Shown here in pieces: positions 39,508 to 52,120 of a DNA stretch of 64,000 nt (position 1 is the stretch's first letter; each line of letters begins with the position of its first letter). Source of the DNA: Chrysomallon squamiferum. Taxonomy: Eukaryota > Mollusca > Gastropoda > Neomphalida > Peltospiridae. The translations under genes and the position numbers were made by a program. Location of the stretch: positions 27,194,983 through 27,258,982 of the forward strand of contig CM022679.1 of the NCBI GenBank assembly GCA_012295275.1, written 5' to 3'. The notes beneath the pieces are model-generated. The model had not been told where the DNA came from. It did no database searches and was given only the letters and a program-made list of their open reading frames with translations.

Positions 39508-42141
39508 TTTTTAATTTTTTTAATTTTTATTTTTTTTTTGGAATTTTTTATCAATTTTATTTCAGCTGTTGCTGCATTTATTATTGTTGTTGTTTTGTTA
39601 TTATTTTTATTGCCATTACTATTATCTTTTTATACTATTTTATATATCAGAAAATTCAAAATGGTTTTTCTTTTGTGGTTGTTGGTTTTTTGTTGTTTTT
39701 TAAGTTAATCTGTGATAATATCTCTTTAAAAAAGAATCTCTCTTTTTATTATTCAGTTTGGTTGCTTTTCGAAAAGCAAACAAGATTGGACTATATGTGA
39801 GGATTGCACCCTTTATTGACAAGGGTGATGTTACGGTAATTATAAACTTTTACATTTATTTTTCAAGTTATAATGATAATAATAGTAATAATAAGAATGA
39901 TCACAAAATTATACCTACTCTAAATCCCGAGATTTATTATTATTATTTCATTTTTGTTTATTTTTTTTTTATTATTTTATTTTTTCCATATTTCATTTAT
40001 TTTTTCCAAATAGTATGAAATAATGTTAAATTTTATTTTTACTAAACTTTAATGGCTTAGAAATATATCTCATGGTATTTTTTAGGCTGTTTATTTCTAC
40101 TACCTTAATTACATATTAATACTACTTTTTCTTTTTCTTAATGATAAAAAAATAATGAAAAAAAATTTAAATCAGAGCTACGGCAGTTAAATAATAACAG
40201 TATAAAAGCAGTAGCACTAACAGTATATTCTGATGATTTATTGAATACATGTTTTAACAAAGTCTGAACACATTTTACAGTCAAAACTTTGTATTGCCCC
40301 TTGTATGCTGTCATATTAATTTTACTGCCTGATCACAGTTTAAATGTAAACACACAGTAAAATTACCTGATAAAACACCATTATGTCTGTGATTATGGAG
40401 CCTATATATATTTATTATCTAAACTGTCTTGGCATGGTTCCACCAAACATTCAATATGTAATGACAGGGCATAAATCCACTTTATTCACATGGTGTATGA
40501 TTCAGCACGTTTAACATTATTCTCTAACAAAATAGGTCTTGGGTTTGGCATGTGAAATAATTTATTATTATTAGTAAACTCATTTGAATGCCAAAATCTG
40601 TTGGTTACTTGAATACCAATGTTTTGATAGAGAGAGAGACAGACAGACATACAGACAGACACAATTCAGAGATAAATCAGGTAACAAAATGAAGCTTTCC
40701 AAGTCACAAATCTGATTTAACATTTCACATATCTGTTTGCTGTATATTAATATATAATTAAGGTAGTGCAAATATATAGGCTAAATACTTCCATGAGATA
40801 TATTTTTTTCTAGACACCAAACTTTACTAAAGAACCTCAGTCCGTTAACATTCATAATTCTGTTTCACCCTTCACTGTCTTTGGATTAAAATGGGCTAAG
40901 TGTTACAGGTCACTGGTTCCTTTACATACGAAGTAACATGATTCACTACCAAGATAGGGTATCACCATGAAACAGCAAAGATTTGAATTATTTTAGAAGC
41001 ACATTATACAAGGAAGTAATAATACCAGGCTGATGTCAGTCATATAAAATGAATAAATAAATGAATGTTTAAAAACATCCAAGCACAAAACAAAAACAAA
41101 TGTATGTCAGCTACCTGATGTCAAAACATTGGTAAAGATATAATAACTAAATGTACATTAATATATTACAGCAGCTAAAGTGGTTTTAGGGGAATTTTGA
41201 ATCTTGACAGCTATAATAATAATGGCTATTGAAAGTACTTAAAATACAGGTATTCTGAAATATGGGTCTGACAGTGATATTTGATAGTGAAACAAGCATT
41301 GTTTTGTTGGTATGTTGAGCAGTTCCTAGTTATCCACAGAGAAATAGTGTGAAGTTTACCTCTGTTTGATTAGACCATTCCTGTGTGGACAATAGTATTT
41401 AAAAACTGATTCTGCTGTTACTGGTCACTCAGCAAAGTACTCATACTTCAAAACATTTTATCAGATAACATTAAGTAATTTTCTACTTTATAACAGTTGA
41501 AAAAGGAAGTTCAACACTCATGTTTACTGATAATAATAATTGTGTGGGTAAACACAAGGAAGTCTGCTTAATACAGATTTTCAGTTTAATTAGCACAGAA
41601 TGGTCATTTTTCATATTTTACAACAACAAAAAAAAATGTATATTATTTAGTTATTATGCAGGTATGTATGTATATATGGTTTCATGGCTCAGAGAACATA
41701 AATAATACTAAATGGGGGGGAATTACCTAAAAGAAATATTTGCTTATGATTGGTCCAAACTAGTAAACAAACAAAAAAAATCTTGCTTTACTTATCAAAA
41801 GATAAACATACAGTCCTATCCGGTCTGTTGACTTGAATACATTCAGACAAAGCTCACAAGAAATACAAGACGAGCTACACTAACAAAAAACATTTTCTTT
41901 GTTTTTACGCTTTTAATTCCTCATCAGTATTTCTATGACTTATGTACATATTTTTTAATAAAAAGAAATTAAAAAAAAAAAAAATAATAATAATTTAAAA
42001 TTGCTTTTTTTCTAGGTAAACTTTCTAGTGAAACACGAGTATCGCAACACGACGGCTACAATTCAGTCAGAAGTGAAAGAACCACCGGTTTTGTGGCTGG
42101 AACATCAAGTGTTTGTCACAGTGGGCAAAATACAACACTAA
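31901..42141 (+). CDS. DCTN4: Dynactin subunit 4 (p62)
   Basis: Fourteen coding exons join in frame to 457 residues (human about 460): 31901-32029, 32886-32956, 33268-33458, 34239-34282, 34768-34878, 35372-35439, 35862-35974, 36529-36638, 37001-37074, 37777-37831, 38264-38365, 38934-39034, 39757-39835 and 42016-42141. The p62 subunit sits at the pointed end of the dynactin Arp1 filament and helps dynein-dynactin bind cargo. The N-terminal zinc-binding region is intact: Cys 14, 16, 23, 28, 31, 36, 39, then C49-x2-C52 (HYCTHCLENMP), C68-x2-C71-x2-C74-x2-C77 and C113-x2-C116 (YYLACGFCRW). Further family marks are KYGL, the CxxC across exons 8 and 9 (RCKECEHNL), SIKFKIQL and AFRKANKIG. Introns are short except the last (about 2.2 kb). 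Exon 8 and the stop codon are both parts of tandem repeats (separate entries). Confidence 0.97.
33505..33730. repeat. ~75-85 bp tandem repeat, about 3 units, in DCTN4 intron 3
   Basis: Units share AAGTAAGTTTAGAACAGAAA followed by a TTTAGAGTATT-like part. The array starts about 45 bp after the exon 3 donor. Each unit contains a donor-like AAGTAAGTTT. Confidence 0.75.
34925..35060. repeat. (TTTA)n microsatellite in DCTN4 intron 5
   Basis: TTTA units with interruptions. The intron begins immediately upstream with donor GTTTGT at 34879. Confidence 0.9.
36602..36830 (+). repeat. 38-bp tandem repeat containing the DCTN4 exon 8 splice donor
   Basis: The last ~37 bases of exon 8 (CATCTGCTTCTTAGAAAG to GCTGTAAG at 36638) and the donor GTAAAC are repeated into the intron. 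Copies lie at about 36639-36676, 36677-36714, 36715-36752 and 36753-36790, with a partial copy after that. Inner copies are nearly identical (CATTTCTTAGAAAGCCTC, ACACTGTAAG). Each copy presents another CTGTAAG|GTAAAC-type donor. Because 38 is not divisible by 3, use of an inner donor changes frame, and read-through soon meets TAA. Confidence 0.93.
39392..39505. repeat. (ATTT)n microsatellite in DCTN4 intron 12
   Basis: ATTT units with ACTT and GTTT variants. Confidence 0.92.
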
Positions 42142-42710
42142 CCTAGCTTAAAACCTTTAAGAAACACACCGTTTTCACTAAGCTTTCCCCTTTTTCAGGT
42201 TTTAAAATATTTCACAAATTATTATTGCTATGGCTACCAGTTTTTGATTTTGACTATTCCTACAAGACAGTGAAATTCTGATTTCATTTTGGATCAGTAC
42301 AACACTAACTTAGCTTAAACCTTTAAAAAATATATTTTACTGTTTTCAGTAAGCTTCAGCTTTTCAAGTTCAAAATATTTTTTAAATTGTTATGGTTCTG
42401 ATTACATGTTTGTTTATGAATATGACAATAGAAAATTGATTTAATTTTGGATTGGAGTTGGAAAGTACAACACTAACTTAGCATAAACCTTTAAAAAAAA
42501 AAATTCAGTAGTTTTCTTTTTTCTAAATATTTTTGACATTGTTATTGCTATGGCTACCAGTTTTGTTTTTCAAGATTACGACAAGACAGTGAAAATTGAT
42601 TTTACTTTGGATCAGCAATGGAATATACAACACTAACTTAGCTTAAACCTTTTAAAAATATTTTTTGCTGTTTTCTGCAAGCTTCTCCTTTTCAAGTTAA
42701 AAATACGGTT
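42130..42710 (+). repeat. ~165-bp tandem repeat that includes the DCTN4 stop codon
   Basis: Four units begin at about 42131, 42296, 42464 and 42627. Each starts TACAACACTAAC(C/T)TAGC, then AAACCTTT, an AAGCTT(T/C) part and a GGATCAG-like end. The first unit contains the last codons and stop of DCTN4 (CAACACTAA), so the array was probably seeded at the end of the reading frame and now fills the 3' UTR. Confidence 0.88.
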
Positions 42711-42732
42711 ACTGTTAAATGAAGATTTAACC

Positions 42733-43020
42733 AGTAGAACCCTAATATCCTAATGTTCGTGTGTTTGCCTGTCTTGGGTACCTTGGTCAGTAATTGGCTG
42801 CTTGTCATCCACATCTCTGACATCACTAGCAATCTCTTCAGGCTCACCTCGTGATGACTGTTTCAGATTTGTGGCCAGTATTTTGGCTACTCGTGGATAT
42901 GTTTATGTGTTTCAGCCTTTTGGGTATATATATGCTTTTAATTCACGGCCAATTGGATTCTTGGGATTAAATATTGTGAAGCCACAGAATGAATTGTTTT
43001 GTTTTTGCTAATTCTAGTTG
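42733..43020 (-). pseudogene. Possible degenerate coding fragment, minus strand
   Basis: Read on the minus strand, two blocks look protein-like: FNPKNPIGRELKAYIYPKG near 42990-42920, then, after stops, YPRVAKILATNLKQSSRGEP and ASDVRDVDDKQPITDQGTQD down to a stop near 42748. Composition differs from the surrounding AT-rich repeats. I do not recognise the family and see no clean splice sites. It may be a relic of a gene or mobile element, or chance. Confidence 0.25.
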
Positions 43021-43071
43021 ATGATCATTTTGTAAATACTTATTTATTTATTTGTTTATTTATTTGTTTTA

Positions 43072-43119
<48 letters not shown>

Positions 43120-45054
43120 TTCTGGTGCTGTTGGTAACGTTATTTAAATAGTATAACCATTCATTTGATATCTTTGTTCAGATAATTTATTTAAGTGTAA
43201 TGTCTAGAAAATTGTGTCAGTATGAATATATACACACATGCATGAAATCATACACATACATATAACATACATATATACACATACACATGCACACATACAT
43301 TCATTCATTCATTCATTCCTACATTATATATATATATACACACATACAAATATGTTAGAAATATTTATCTTTATCCCACTGATACAGAAAAGAATAATAA
43401 TAAAGCTTGTATTTTGTTAATGTTTTGACATGGTTAATATAGATTATAATTAGAAAGTTTTTGTTCTTGTGGTAATGCTGGTTACTGCTGTTCATTTTCT
43501 GTGCAATATTAAATAAATTAAACCATAATTTTTATTTTGTTGTTACTTATCCATGTTAAAATATCTACTTGATACACACACCACACAGGGAAATGGAAAT
43601 ACTATTATGTCCTGTTTGTCAATAGGAATGATTTCGTTTTATGAAACATGATATTCCAGTAATTAATTCAGATAAAATGAAGAAACGGTATTTAGTTATG
43701 AACAACATTTCTTGTTATTTATTTGTTTGTTTGTTTGTTTTAGGATTCATATGACGGTCTTTTTAATTACAGTTTCGACTGCATTATTAAAGTGAAGTCA
43801 TACACTATAGTTATTTGTTGATTATACTTTACCGGTTTTCACAGTTTTTCCCGATTCGTCGGGAATTTTTAGCCGATGAATCAGTCGGATGTTACGTATT
43901 AGAGAATGTTCCGCTTAACGCTGTTTTTAGCTTCAGTACAAGGAAACGCTACTCTGTAAAAAAGTAATTAACAAAACCTCGTCGTTCTCTCGAAAAAAAT
44001 CATCATTATATAAAATGGTCTTTCACTCTTAAGTATTTCCAGAATGTATGCTATTTTTTCTCATAACCCCCATCCAGTCGAACAATTTTGATGATATCCC
44101 ATCCACCTTTGATTTCAGTATCAAGTTAACAATATTTCTGGTGTAATACGTCATTTCATTGTGACGTCATTGGATGGGTTAAAGCGTGCATTTGCGAATT
44201 ACCCCCACTCCCCCACCCCGGTTAAAGTGAGCTGAAATCAGTGAAATTGTTAGTCCAGGCATAGATGTGTGTGGTCTGTTATTTGAGAACAGCAGGGAAA
44301 CCAACGAGAAATAAATTATTTAGATATTTTAAGAGCTTCAGAGCGTTTGCTAGGACTAAGGTACCTCATGATATTAGCTGAAACCTATGTAAGCTGTAAG
44401 CTGAATATTTTAGTATTATTATATTTATTTATTTATTTGTTTATCTTACTATTATTGTTATTTGTTGTAATTTATTTTTAAATTGCGTTATAATTTCTAA
44501 ATTATGAATTAATGAATATATATATATTAAAAATAAAATAAAATAAAATAAAATAACAAAACAAACACACCACATTAAACAACGATCATTAAATCCGTTT
44601 GTATAAAACATTCAACTTATTTATATGAGTGTAATGCTTATTTTTGTACAGGAATGCTTGGTATTTGTTTAACAAGTAAATCACTTGCCAAGTGCCTTTA
44701 GAATACCTCCTTAAACCAGAAATGTATTTAAACAGCAAACGTCAGTACTAAGAATGGTAGAGGCAAACAAGGGGAGCACGTACATAATGTTTTTGGGGGG
44801 GTAGGGGTCTGAAGCTTGAACTGTAATGGCAGCTCTTCACAAATAACAGCGCCTTCTGGTTAACCATAGTTATTATCTTCTATGGCTTGATCGGTGATTA
44901 AAATTTTGAATTTATGTGAACTAAAATTGCTTCTAGGACCCCTTTGGGTTATGTACTTTCATATTATTAATTTATTTATTTTGTTTATTTAAATTTTATT
45001 ACTGTTATTATTTGTTATTATTGTCAGTGATGCTTTTGTTGTTAGTGCCGTTAT

Positions 45055-45089
45055 TTATTATTGTTGTTACTGTTGTTGTTGTTGATCTT

Positions 45090-45165
<76 letters not shown>

Positions 45166-45170
45166 GTTAG
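45055..45170. repeat. (TTC)n-(TTA)n microsatellite
   Basis: TTG, TTC and then TTA trinucleotides in sequence. Confidence 0.95.
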
Positions 45171-46290
45171 GTATTTTGCTATTTCATAAACTGACTTTTT
45201 TCATAATCAACAATTATAAATGAAAACACAACCCCTTGATTGCATTTTATTCTTCTCTATTATTTAATTTTTTTTTTTTTTCAATTTTTTCAAGATTTTA
45301 TTTTATTTTATTTTATTTTATTTATTTATTTATTTTATTTTTTTTTTTTTTTTTTCACTCTTCGATCATTTCGTCACTTTATTAACTGACGTTTTCAATA
45401 CTTTTTCATTTAGTTTTATCGCGTTTTTATCACTTACGTAAGTTTTCGTATGAATAATAGTTTTACGTTCTCTCCGTGGTAAGATTAGTCAACAAATATT
45501 TTATTTTAGAGAATTAATTAATTAAGTGTTTATTGAAATTACTTGAAAAATCGTTTCCTTATAAGGAATACAGTACAAGGGGAATAACCGCAATTTACAA
45601 GTGTTGGTTTCGGTTTCGTATAACAAAACATGTTTAGACATATTCTGTCATAAATAATTATCCAAGAAACCATATAAATGAAAAAAGTAAACACATTCAT
45701 CCACAATGTATCCAACGTATTAGCAACATAATAGACACTGAACAAACATCAAAAATTCACTTCAGTCGTAAAGCAATAATTTAAATATAATGATTGGCAA
45801 CAAAGAAAATTAATAATAATGACATTTTTAATTAGGTATATAATTTTAACTTTTACTTTCAATTTTAACTTTCAATTTATCTTAAAAGAGGCAACACCTT
45901 TTTAATTAAATAGTTATATAATGTACTTTTTAGCACGTGTATATAAAATATATATCAAATAACGTAACTAATCTTGTCAGTTCTGAATAGTGAGAAAAGA
46001 TATTTGTTTGCGAGTTATATAACAAAATACAAGATGGTTTATTTCATTTGTCGCTGCTGCTGATGATGATGCTAGAAATCAAAAGTGTGTTTAGTGCGAA
46101 ATTAAGTGTGTGTGTCTTACATATCGTACGCATATTATAATATAGAAAAAAAGGAGAAAAAGAAAAGGTCTTCAGAATTATAAAAGTAATATGAAATTAA
46201 AATTAATATACCGTACATATTATTCATAAGGTCTCCAGATTTAAGAAAGAAAAAAAGCATAAAAATGAATCGCATAAAAATAAATAAATA

Positions 46291-46352
<62 letters not shown>

Positions 46353-48234
46353 TGATGATGATGATGACGAAAAAGAAGAGACGGTTTTACATTAAAGCTG
46401 CCTTCTCTGTCATTACAATTAACAGACATAATAATAACTATAATAACTAACTAAATAAATAAATAAAGACAAATTTAAATATATTTTGGATAATTAGATT
46501 TTATATTACTACGCTGTTACCACATTCACATAAACAGTGAACAAAATGGCGGAATCGTTAGTAGATATTTAAGTCTGGCTAAAAAACAAAAAAACAACAA
46601 AACAAAAATCGCTGATTGATTTATGTTTCTTAAAATGATAATATATCATTATTTTAGTTATGTATCGTATTTAAGAATGTTTACAGTATTGCAAAGTCTT
46701 TATCGATTGGTTGATATAAATACGGTTATTCCCCCTCTTGGAAAAACCCAGGATAAGACGTAAAAGAGTTATTCTGCAGACATTCTTCGCAAAGGTAATT
46801 ATAACTTGTTTTTACATTTGATTTTACCGTTTTTTATACATGTAATTTAAACTCTTTTTCATAATAATCAATAGCAATATCTGTTCGATGATACTTTTTC
46901 CCTATTTGGATAGTAAATGTTTTAGTTATTTCTTTTTTCTGAAGCAGTATTCACATTATTTGTAAAACTTAATTTTGTCAGCTTTAGAACTCAGATGATA
47001 GAGTTAATTCATATTTTCTTCTTCTTCTTCTTCTTCTTCTTCTTCTTCTTCTTCTTCTTCTTCACAATTCAGTGTAACTAAATATCGATTTATCGATATA
47101 TTTTTATTGTTGAAAATCTGGATAATTTTCTATTTTGTTCAACTCTTTATTACCGATAGGACTATCTAAGTCTAGCGTCCTGGTGTAAAAATACTGCAAC
47201 TACTACTACTACAACTACTACTACTACTACTACTACTACTAATAATAATAATAATAATAATAATGATACCTATAACATTTAATTGTAATCATCATAAAAC
47301 TATAATATGAAATATGAAATAAAATGTAAATACTCTTGTTAATATAAAATAATAAAATGTGTAAATACAAAAAGAATAAGTGCTGCCAGCTGGCGTGTAA
47401 AAATGTTTGTAACAAAAAATAAAATAAAATAAAATATAATAAAATGATAAAAATTAATAACTACGAATACTAACCGATTACACTAACACACGATAATTTA
47501 TTATATAAAAACATAACATTTCTATCTTGAAAAATAAGATTTCTCACTGTATTTTTCTTTACAATGTTACTGTGTGTGTGCGTGTGTGGGTGTGGGTGTG
47601 GCTGCGGGTGTGTGAGTGCGCGCGTGTTTGTCGGTGGGAGTGTCTGTGTCTGAATAGCATAATTACACATAAGCACATCTCGTGATATTGGTGACGTGAC
47701 ACCTATTACTTTACAAGTACAGTTACATCAGTTGAATATTTGACATACGTTAATCCTAGCAGTTGTTTTAATTTTTCGAACAGGTAATCATAATGGTATT
47801 TTATTTTAGTTCATTTTATTTTATTTTATTTTTTTTATTTAGTTATTTATTTATTTATTTATTTATTATTATTATTATTATATTTTTAAAGTAGTGGTTA
47901 AGTTACATATATATATATATATATATAATTTATTTTTAAATCTTCCTGTATCTCACTGTGTGAAGAACGCCCCCCCACACACACACACACACGTGAATGA
48001 TATTAACCTTATATTAAAATGATGCTCGATTTGTTCGATTGTATGTTAATTGTCTTTGACCTGTATCACCTGATACTGATCATTCCACTTAAACAATAAA
48101 ATGTAATGATATAGCGAATCACGGGTTTTGTTAATCTTGTACTATATATTTTGCTTACGTGAATATTGTTCCTAATAATAATAATAATAATATCTATATA
48201 TATCTATATGTAATATTAAATCTGCCATTTTGTA

Positions 48235-48375
48235 AAAGGTTTATTCAGATAATTAAATACGTTTATAGTGATCGCTTCACTGAACATTTTAGAACGAAAT
48301 TATAAACCAAAAATCCAGTTTAAAAAGATGTAAATTAATTTTAAGAAATGAAAATAATTATTAAATGCCTTCATC

Positions 48376-48406
<31 letters not shown>

Positions 48407-48850
48407 AATGAGAAACGAAAGGTTAAAAAAAAAAAAAAAAAAAAAAAAGAGAGAGAAAGAATTGAAAAAGAAAAATTATTAATTTTTCATGGGAAAGGAA
48501 TACAATAAATGTCAATTTTCAATGAATAAAAAGATAGTCTCAAAAGACGAAAATTTAAAATGAAAAGAAAAATGATAAAAAGTTAAAATCTATATTTTAA
48601 AAGAAAGAATGAATGATAAAACTAAAAGTAAAAATTGTCAAAAAAAACAACACCAAACAGTTGTTTTAAATCAGAGGTATTTTTTTGCTTCAAGAATAAC
48701 TGATTTATCAAGCAAATTTTTCAACTTTTTTTTCTTTTTTTTCAGAAAATATTTAGAAAGCAATTTTTGGTTTTTTCTACGACATACCTGTAAGTATAAA
48801 CATTTTTATAAATCATTTTAAATACTAATAATAAAATAAAAAAAAAAAAA
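48235..48850. repeat. Direct duplication, copy 1 (partner at about 49434-49960)
   Basis: Matching blocks in the same order, about 1.2 kb apart: AGGTTTATTCAGATAATTAA (48237 and 49436), then CAAT(G)AATAAAAAGATA and CTCAAAAGAC, AAAAAGTTAAAATC, and a donor-like GT(A/G)AGTATAAACATTTTT (48790 and 49900). Homopolymer runs differ between copies. Confidence 0.75.
48746..48789 (+). other. Candidate untranslated exon
   Basis: A T-rich tract with TTTTTTTTCAG ends at 48745 and the strong donor CCT|GTAAGTATA starts at 48790. The 44 bp between carry no useful ORF. It could be a 5' UTR exon of the TNIP1-like gene; the duplicated copy has a similar donor (GTGAGTATA at about 49900). Confidence 0.25.
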
Positions 48851-48867
48851 AAAAAAAACATATTTTA

Positions 48868-48877
48868 GGGAATTCCC
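48868..48877. promoter_or_regulatory. kappaB-type motif GGGAATTCCC
   Basis: A perfect palindromic match to the NF-kappaB consensus GGGRNNYYCC, followed by TTGGAAACTTCCAA, itself an inverted repeat. In the paralogous duplicate near 49970 the site reads GGGAATTCAT and no longer fits. Position is about 2.8 kb upstream of the nearest candidate TNIP untranslated exon. Confidence 0.35.
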
Positions 48878-49433
48878 CATTTGGAAACTTCCAAAACATT
48901 CTCGAGAGGTTAAGGGGGATACGTGAGCCTCTGTTTTTTAATAACTTTGTAATCTGAAAAAATTACGTTGTTGAAACATCAAATTACATTTTTTAACTGT
49001 TACTCTTTCAACTGAGAGACAAATTTCACGTTCTGACAACAAATTAGACATTTTTGTCGTGGCAAAACAAAAGAGCCAGCTCGCCATATTGTTACTCACT
49101 CTATACTGATTTTACTTTGTTAAACTGTTACTACAATTCGACGTTATTAACTGAGTTAAATTTTTGTCACCTGTGGATGCTGTAAGGTAACTAACTGTAA
49201 GGGTTGTTGTAGTTATATTATGTATTATTAGTAAAAAATACCTATACGAATATTTTCGATTTTATCATGAAATAAGAACGTGACTGAAACATATGGTGCA
49301 TTGTATTTTATACGTTGAGTAATATACGTCACGTTGTTTTAGTCTCATGATAAGATGTTGTGATTCATGAAACAGATATATATATATATATATATACCAA
49401 GAAAAAGAAAACACTGTACACTATCTTGGCTTA

Positions 49434-49960
49434 AAAGGTTTATTCAGATAATTAAATATATTTATTGAAGAATTATCTTTTTTCCCCCAAGTTTATTTCT
49501 TGAATTTTGTGTTATTCAAACATTATAAACTTTTTGTCTTTAATTCAGCTTTATTTTAAACGAAAACAAGAAATATACGAAACAAATAAAAACATAAAAA
49601 TTAAAATTAAAAAAACCAACAATTTTTGATGGAAAGGGCATACAATAAAAGTGATTTTTCAATGATTAAAAAGATAACTCAAAAGACAAAAATAAAAGAT
49701 AAAACAAATATTTTAAAAAGTTAAAATCCTTATTTTAAAAAAAAAAAGGAAAAATTAAAAAAAAAAAAATATATATATATATATATTTGTATTAAATCAG
49801 AGGAATTATTACTTCAATAATGACTGAAGTGTTAAGATGTATTTTTTGTTGTATTTTTTTTTTGTTTTGTTTACAACATTAAGAGAGAGGTAGAGACAAA
49901 GTGAGTATAAACATTTTTCTACATTATTTTAAACAAACAAAACATCATTCAACCAAACTA
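49434..49960. repeat. Direct duplication, copy 2
   Basis: Partner of 48235-48850; see that entry for the matching blocks. Confidence 0.75.
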
Positions 49961-50399
49961 GAATCTTTTAGGGAATTCATGGAAAACAAAATATGGTTTC
50001 ATTCCACGTTTACGTTTACATTCATTTATTTATTTACTTTATTTAAAAAAAAAAAAAATTACTCACATATATATATATATATATATACACATACACATAT
50101 CCATCCTTTCATCCACCAACGTCTTTATTAATTTTTGGAATATCAGGCTTAGTTCTCAAGCTCTGTGGACAATTCTAAGGTTAGTACTAGTCACACGGGA
50201 CATCGTTTGCTGTACTGGGCAAGTCATTAAATAATCACTAAACATATCAGTTTGTTGCCGCATTAAGATAAAAATGAATTACAAAACTGAAGTATAAATT
50301 GATCAGTGTTTACAGGACGAATCAGTTTGCAAATAATCTAAGAAACTGAAGAGAATGTAACAAGATTAAAAAAGTAACAGCATTTGACTGAGTAAGCGT

Positions 50400-51010
50400 T
50401 TAAAACTGAACGAGTCGTAACATGAAAATGCAACATACTGAACAGAAAGTAACGTATTTCGACGATGCAGCCCAATCAGCAGAATGTAACGTATTGGACA
50501 ACGTAACACGGACTAAGGAAAACAACTCATTGCACAGTATAACACAGACAAGAGAAACAACACATTGTACAATGCAACACAGTGAAGAGAACACACTGTA
50601 CAATGTAACAGTCAAGAGAAAACAATGGACAATGTAACACAGTGGGGAAAACACACTATTATAATGTAACACAGCTATGAGAAAAACAACACATTGTACA
50701 GTGTAACAGTCTAGAGAATCACAATGTACAGTGTAACACAGTGGACAATGGAACAGACAACAGAATGCAACACATTGGACATAAATGTAGCGGTGAACAA
50801 GACTAATGTCACGTAACAGCGATGAAGAAATTTCAGTCTGCGTAGTTTGCAAATCGTTGAGGGGAAGTAACTCATGGAGCTGGAGGATAAGCAAGATGTA
50901 TACCTAATCGAAACGAAAGGTAAAATAGTTAGTAAAACGAAACACAGTGAATAAAATGAAATACAATGAGTAAAATGAAACACAGTGAGTAAAATTGGAA
51001 ACACGTTTTG
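50400..51010. repeat. Degenerate short tandem repeat with AATGTAACACAG-type units
   Basis: Irregular units of about 20-45 bp contain CAATGTAACA, AACACAGTGA or ACACATTGTAC. The open frame on the minus strand (about 164 codons) translates the repeat and is not called as a gene. Confidence 0.7.
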
Positions 51011-51442
51011 GTGCAGTGCAAATGTGATAAAAAAAACCCACAACAAATTAATGAGGAGAAAGAACTGTACGTGGAATATGACTGATTCAGAGAAAATGTG
51101 GATATAACAATAGTTAGTGTGAAAGAGTCACGTATTTGGGAAAAAGATTAGTTATTCAGTCATTCTACCTTGACCAGGAAATAACTGACATTTTCCTCAA
51201 AAAATCCCGAACGTAATACCTGACTGTTTCGAAAAACAGTTGGAATAATTTCAAAATTTAAAATGATTCAAAAGTGTCATATCTATTTTTAGAACCTATC
51301 CCATTGGCTCGTTCCAACAAGTGTGATATATTTTAAATTTGATTTCATTCAAACAATTTTTAAATACCTCCTCATTTCACTTTCGAAAAGAAAAATATGG
51401 GGTAAGAAACAAAATTTAAAACGTCTTAGCTTCATTAATAAC

Positions 51443-51488
<46 letters not shown>

Positions 51489-51629
51489 GTTATTGTTATT
51501 GTTATTGTTATTGTTATTGTTGTTATTGTTATTATTATTATACTGAAAACATAGAGATGTTAATTTTAGTGAAAAATATATATTTTTTTAAATCAATGTT
51601 TAAAATAACTGATCTTGTTTTACTTGCAG

Positions 51630-51687
51630 CTCTCATACCAAAAACCAAAATGGACGCTAAGGTGAACAACTGAATGATAAATGAAGG
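51630..51687 (+). other. Candidate 5' UTR exon of the TNIP1-like gene
   Basis: Acceptor TTTTACTTGCAG ends at 51629 and donor AAGG|GTAAGT starts at 51688. The 58-bp exon contains an 8-codon uORF, ATGGACGCTAAGGTGAACAA then CTGA (51650-51673). A further candidate, 52082-52120, lies between TTTTTTTTCAG and CTGA|GTAAGT. Both precede the first coding exon and share its strand. Confidence 0.35.
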
Positions 51688-51860
51688 GTAAGTACATTAA
51701 TTAGACAAAAAAAACCCTATACACATACAAAAGCACACACACAAACACACACACACACATGCATACACAAATACATGCAGTCTTAAAAACGAGATTAATT
51801 CAAAAATCTGTTTAAAATATCACTTTGTGTTATTTTCCACGATATCGGAAATATTTAATA

Positions 51861-51891
<31 letters not shown>

Positions 51892-52081
51892 AACTATTAT
51901 ATTTAAAACTATTCGATTCAGTCGCTTCTTTCACATTTAAACCTTTACAGAAATCGTGCAGAACAATTAAGCCTTCGAGAGTTTTTGCTAAAATTATTTT
52001 TGGTAAATTAAATCGCTTTAATTAAACGTTTTAAATTCAGGTAGGAATTAACATTGTATTTCTTGTTTGGTTTTTTTTCAG

Positions 52082-52120
52082 GTGGATCAACAGTTTTTAA
52101 ATAGCATTAAACTGGTCTGA
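52082..52120 (+). other. Candidate 5' UTR exon of the TNIP1-like gene
   Basis: A 39-bp segment between a strong polypyrimidine-AG acceptor and a GTAAGT donor. It has no ATG and would be purely untranslated. Confidence 0.3.

Noticed and set aside
50400-50894. 164-codon minus-strand ORF rich in Cys and Val
   Set aside because: Overlaps a degenerate tandem repeat of AATGTAACACAG-type units; the cysteine pattern is the repeat period.
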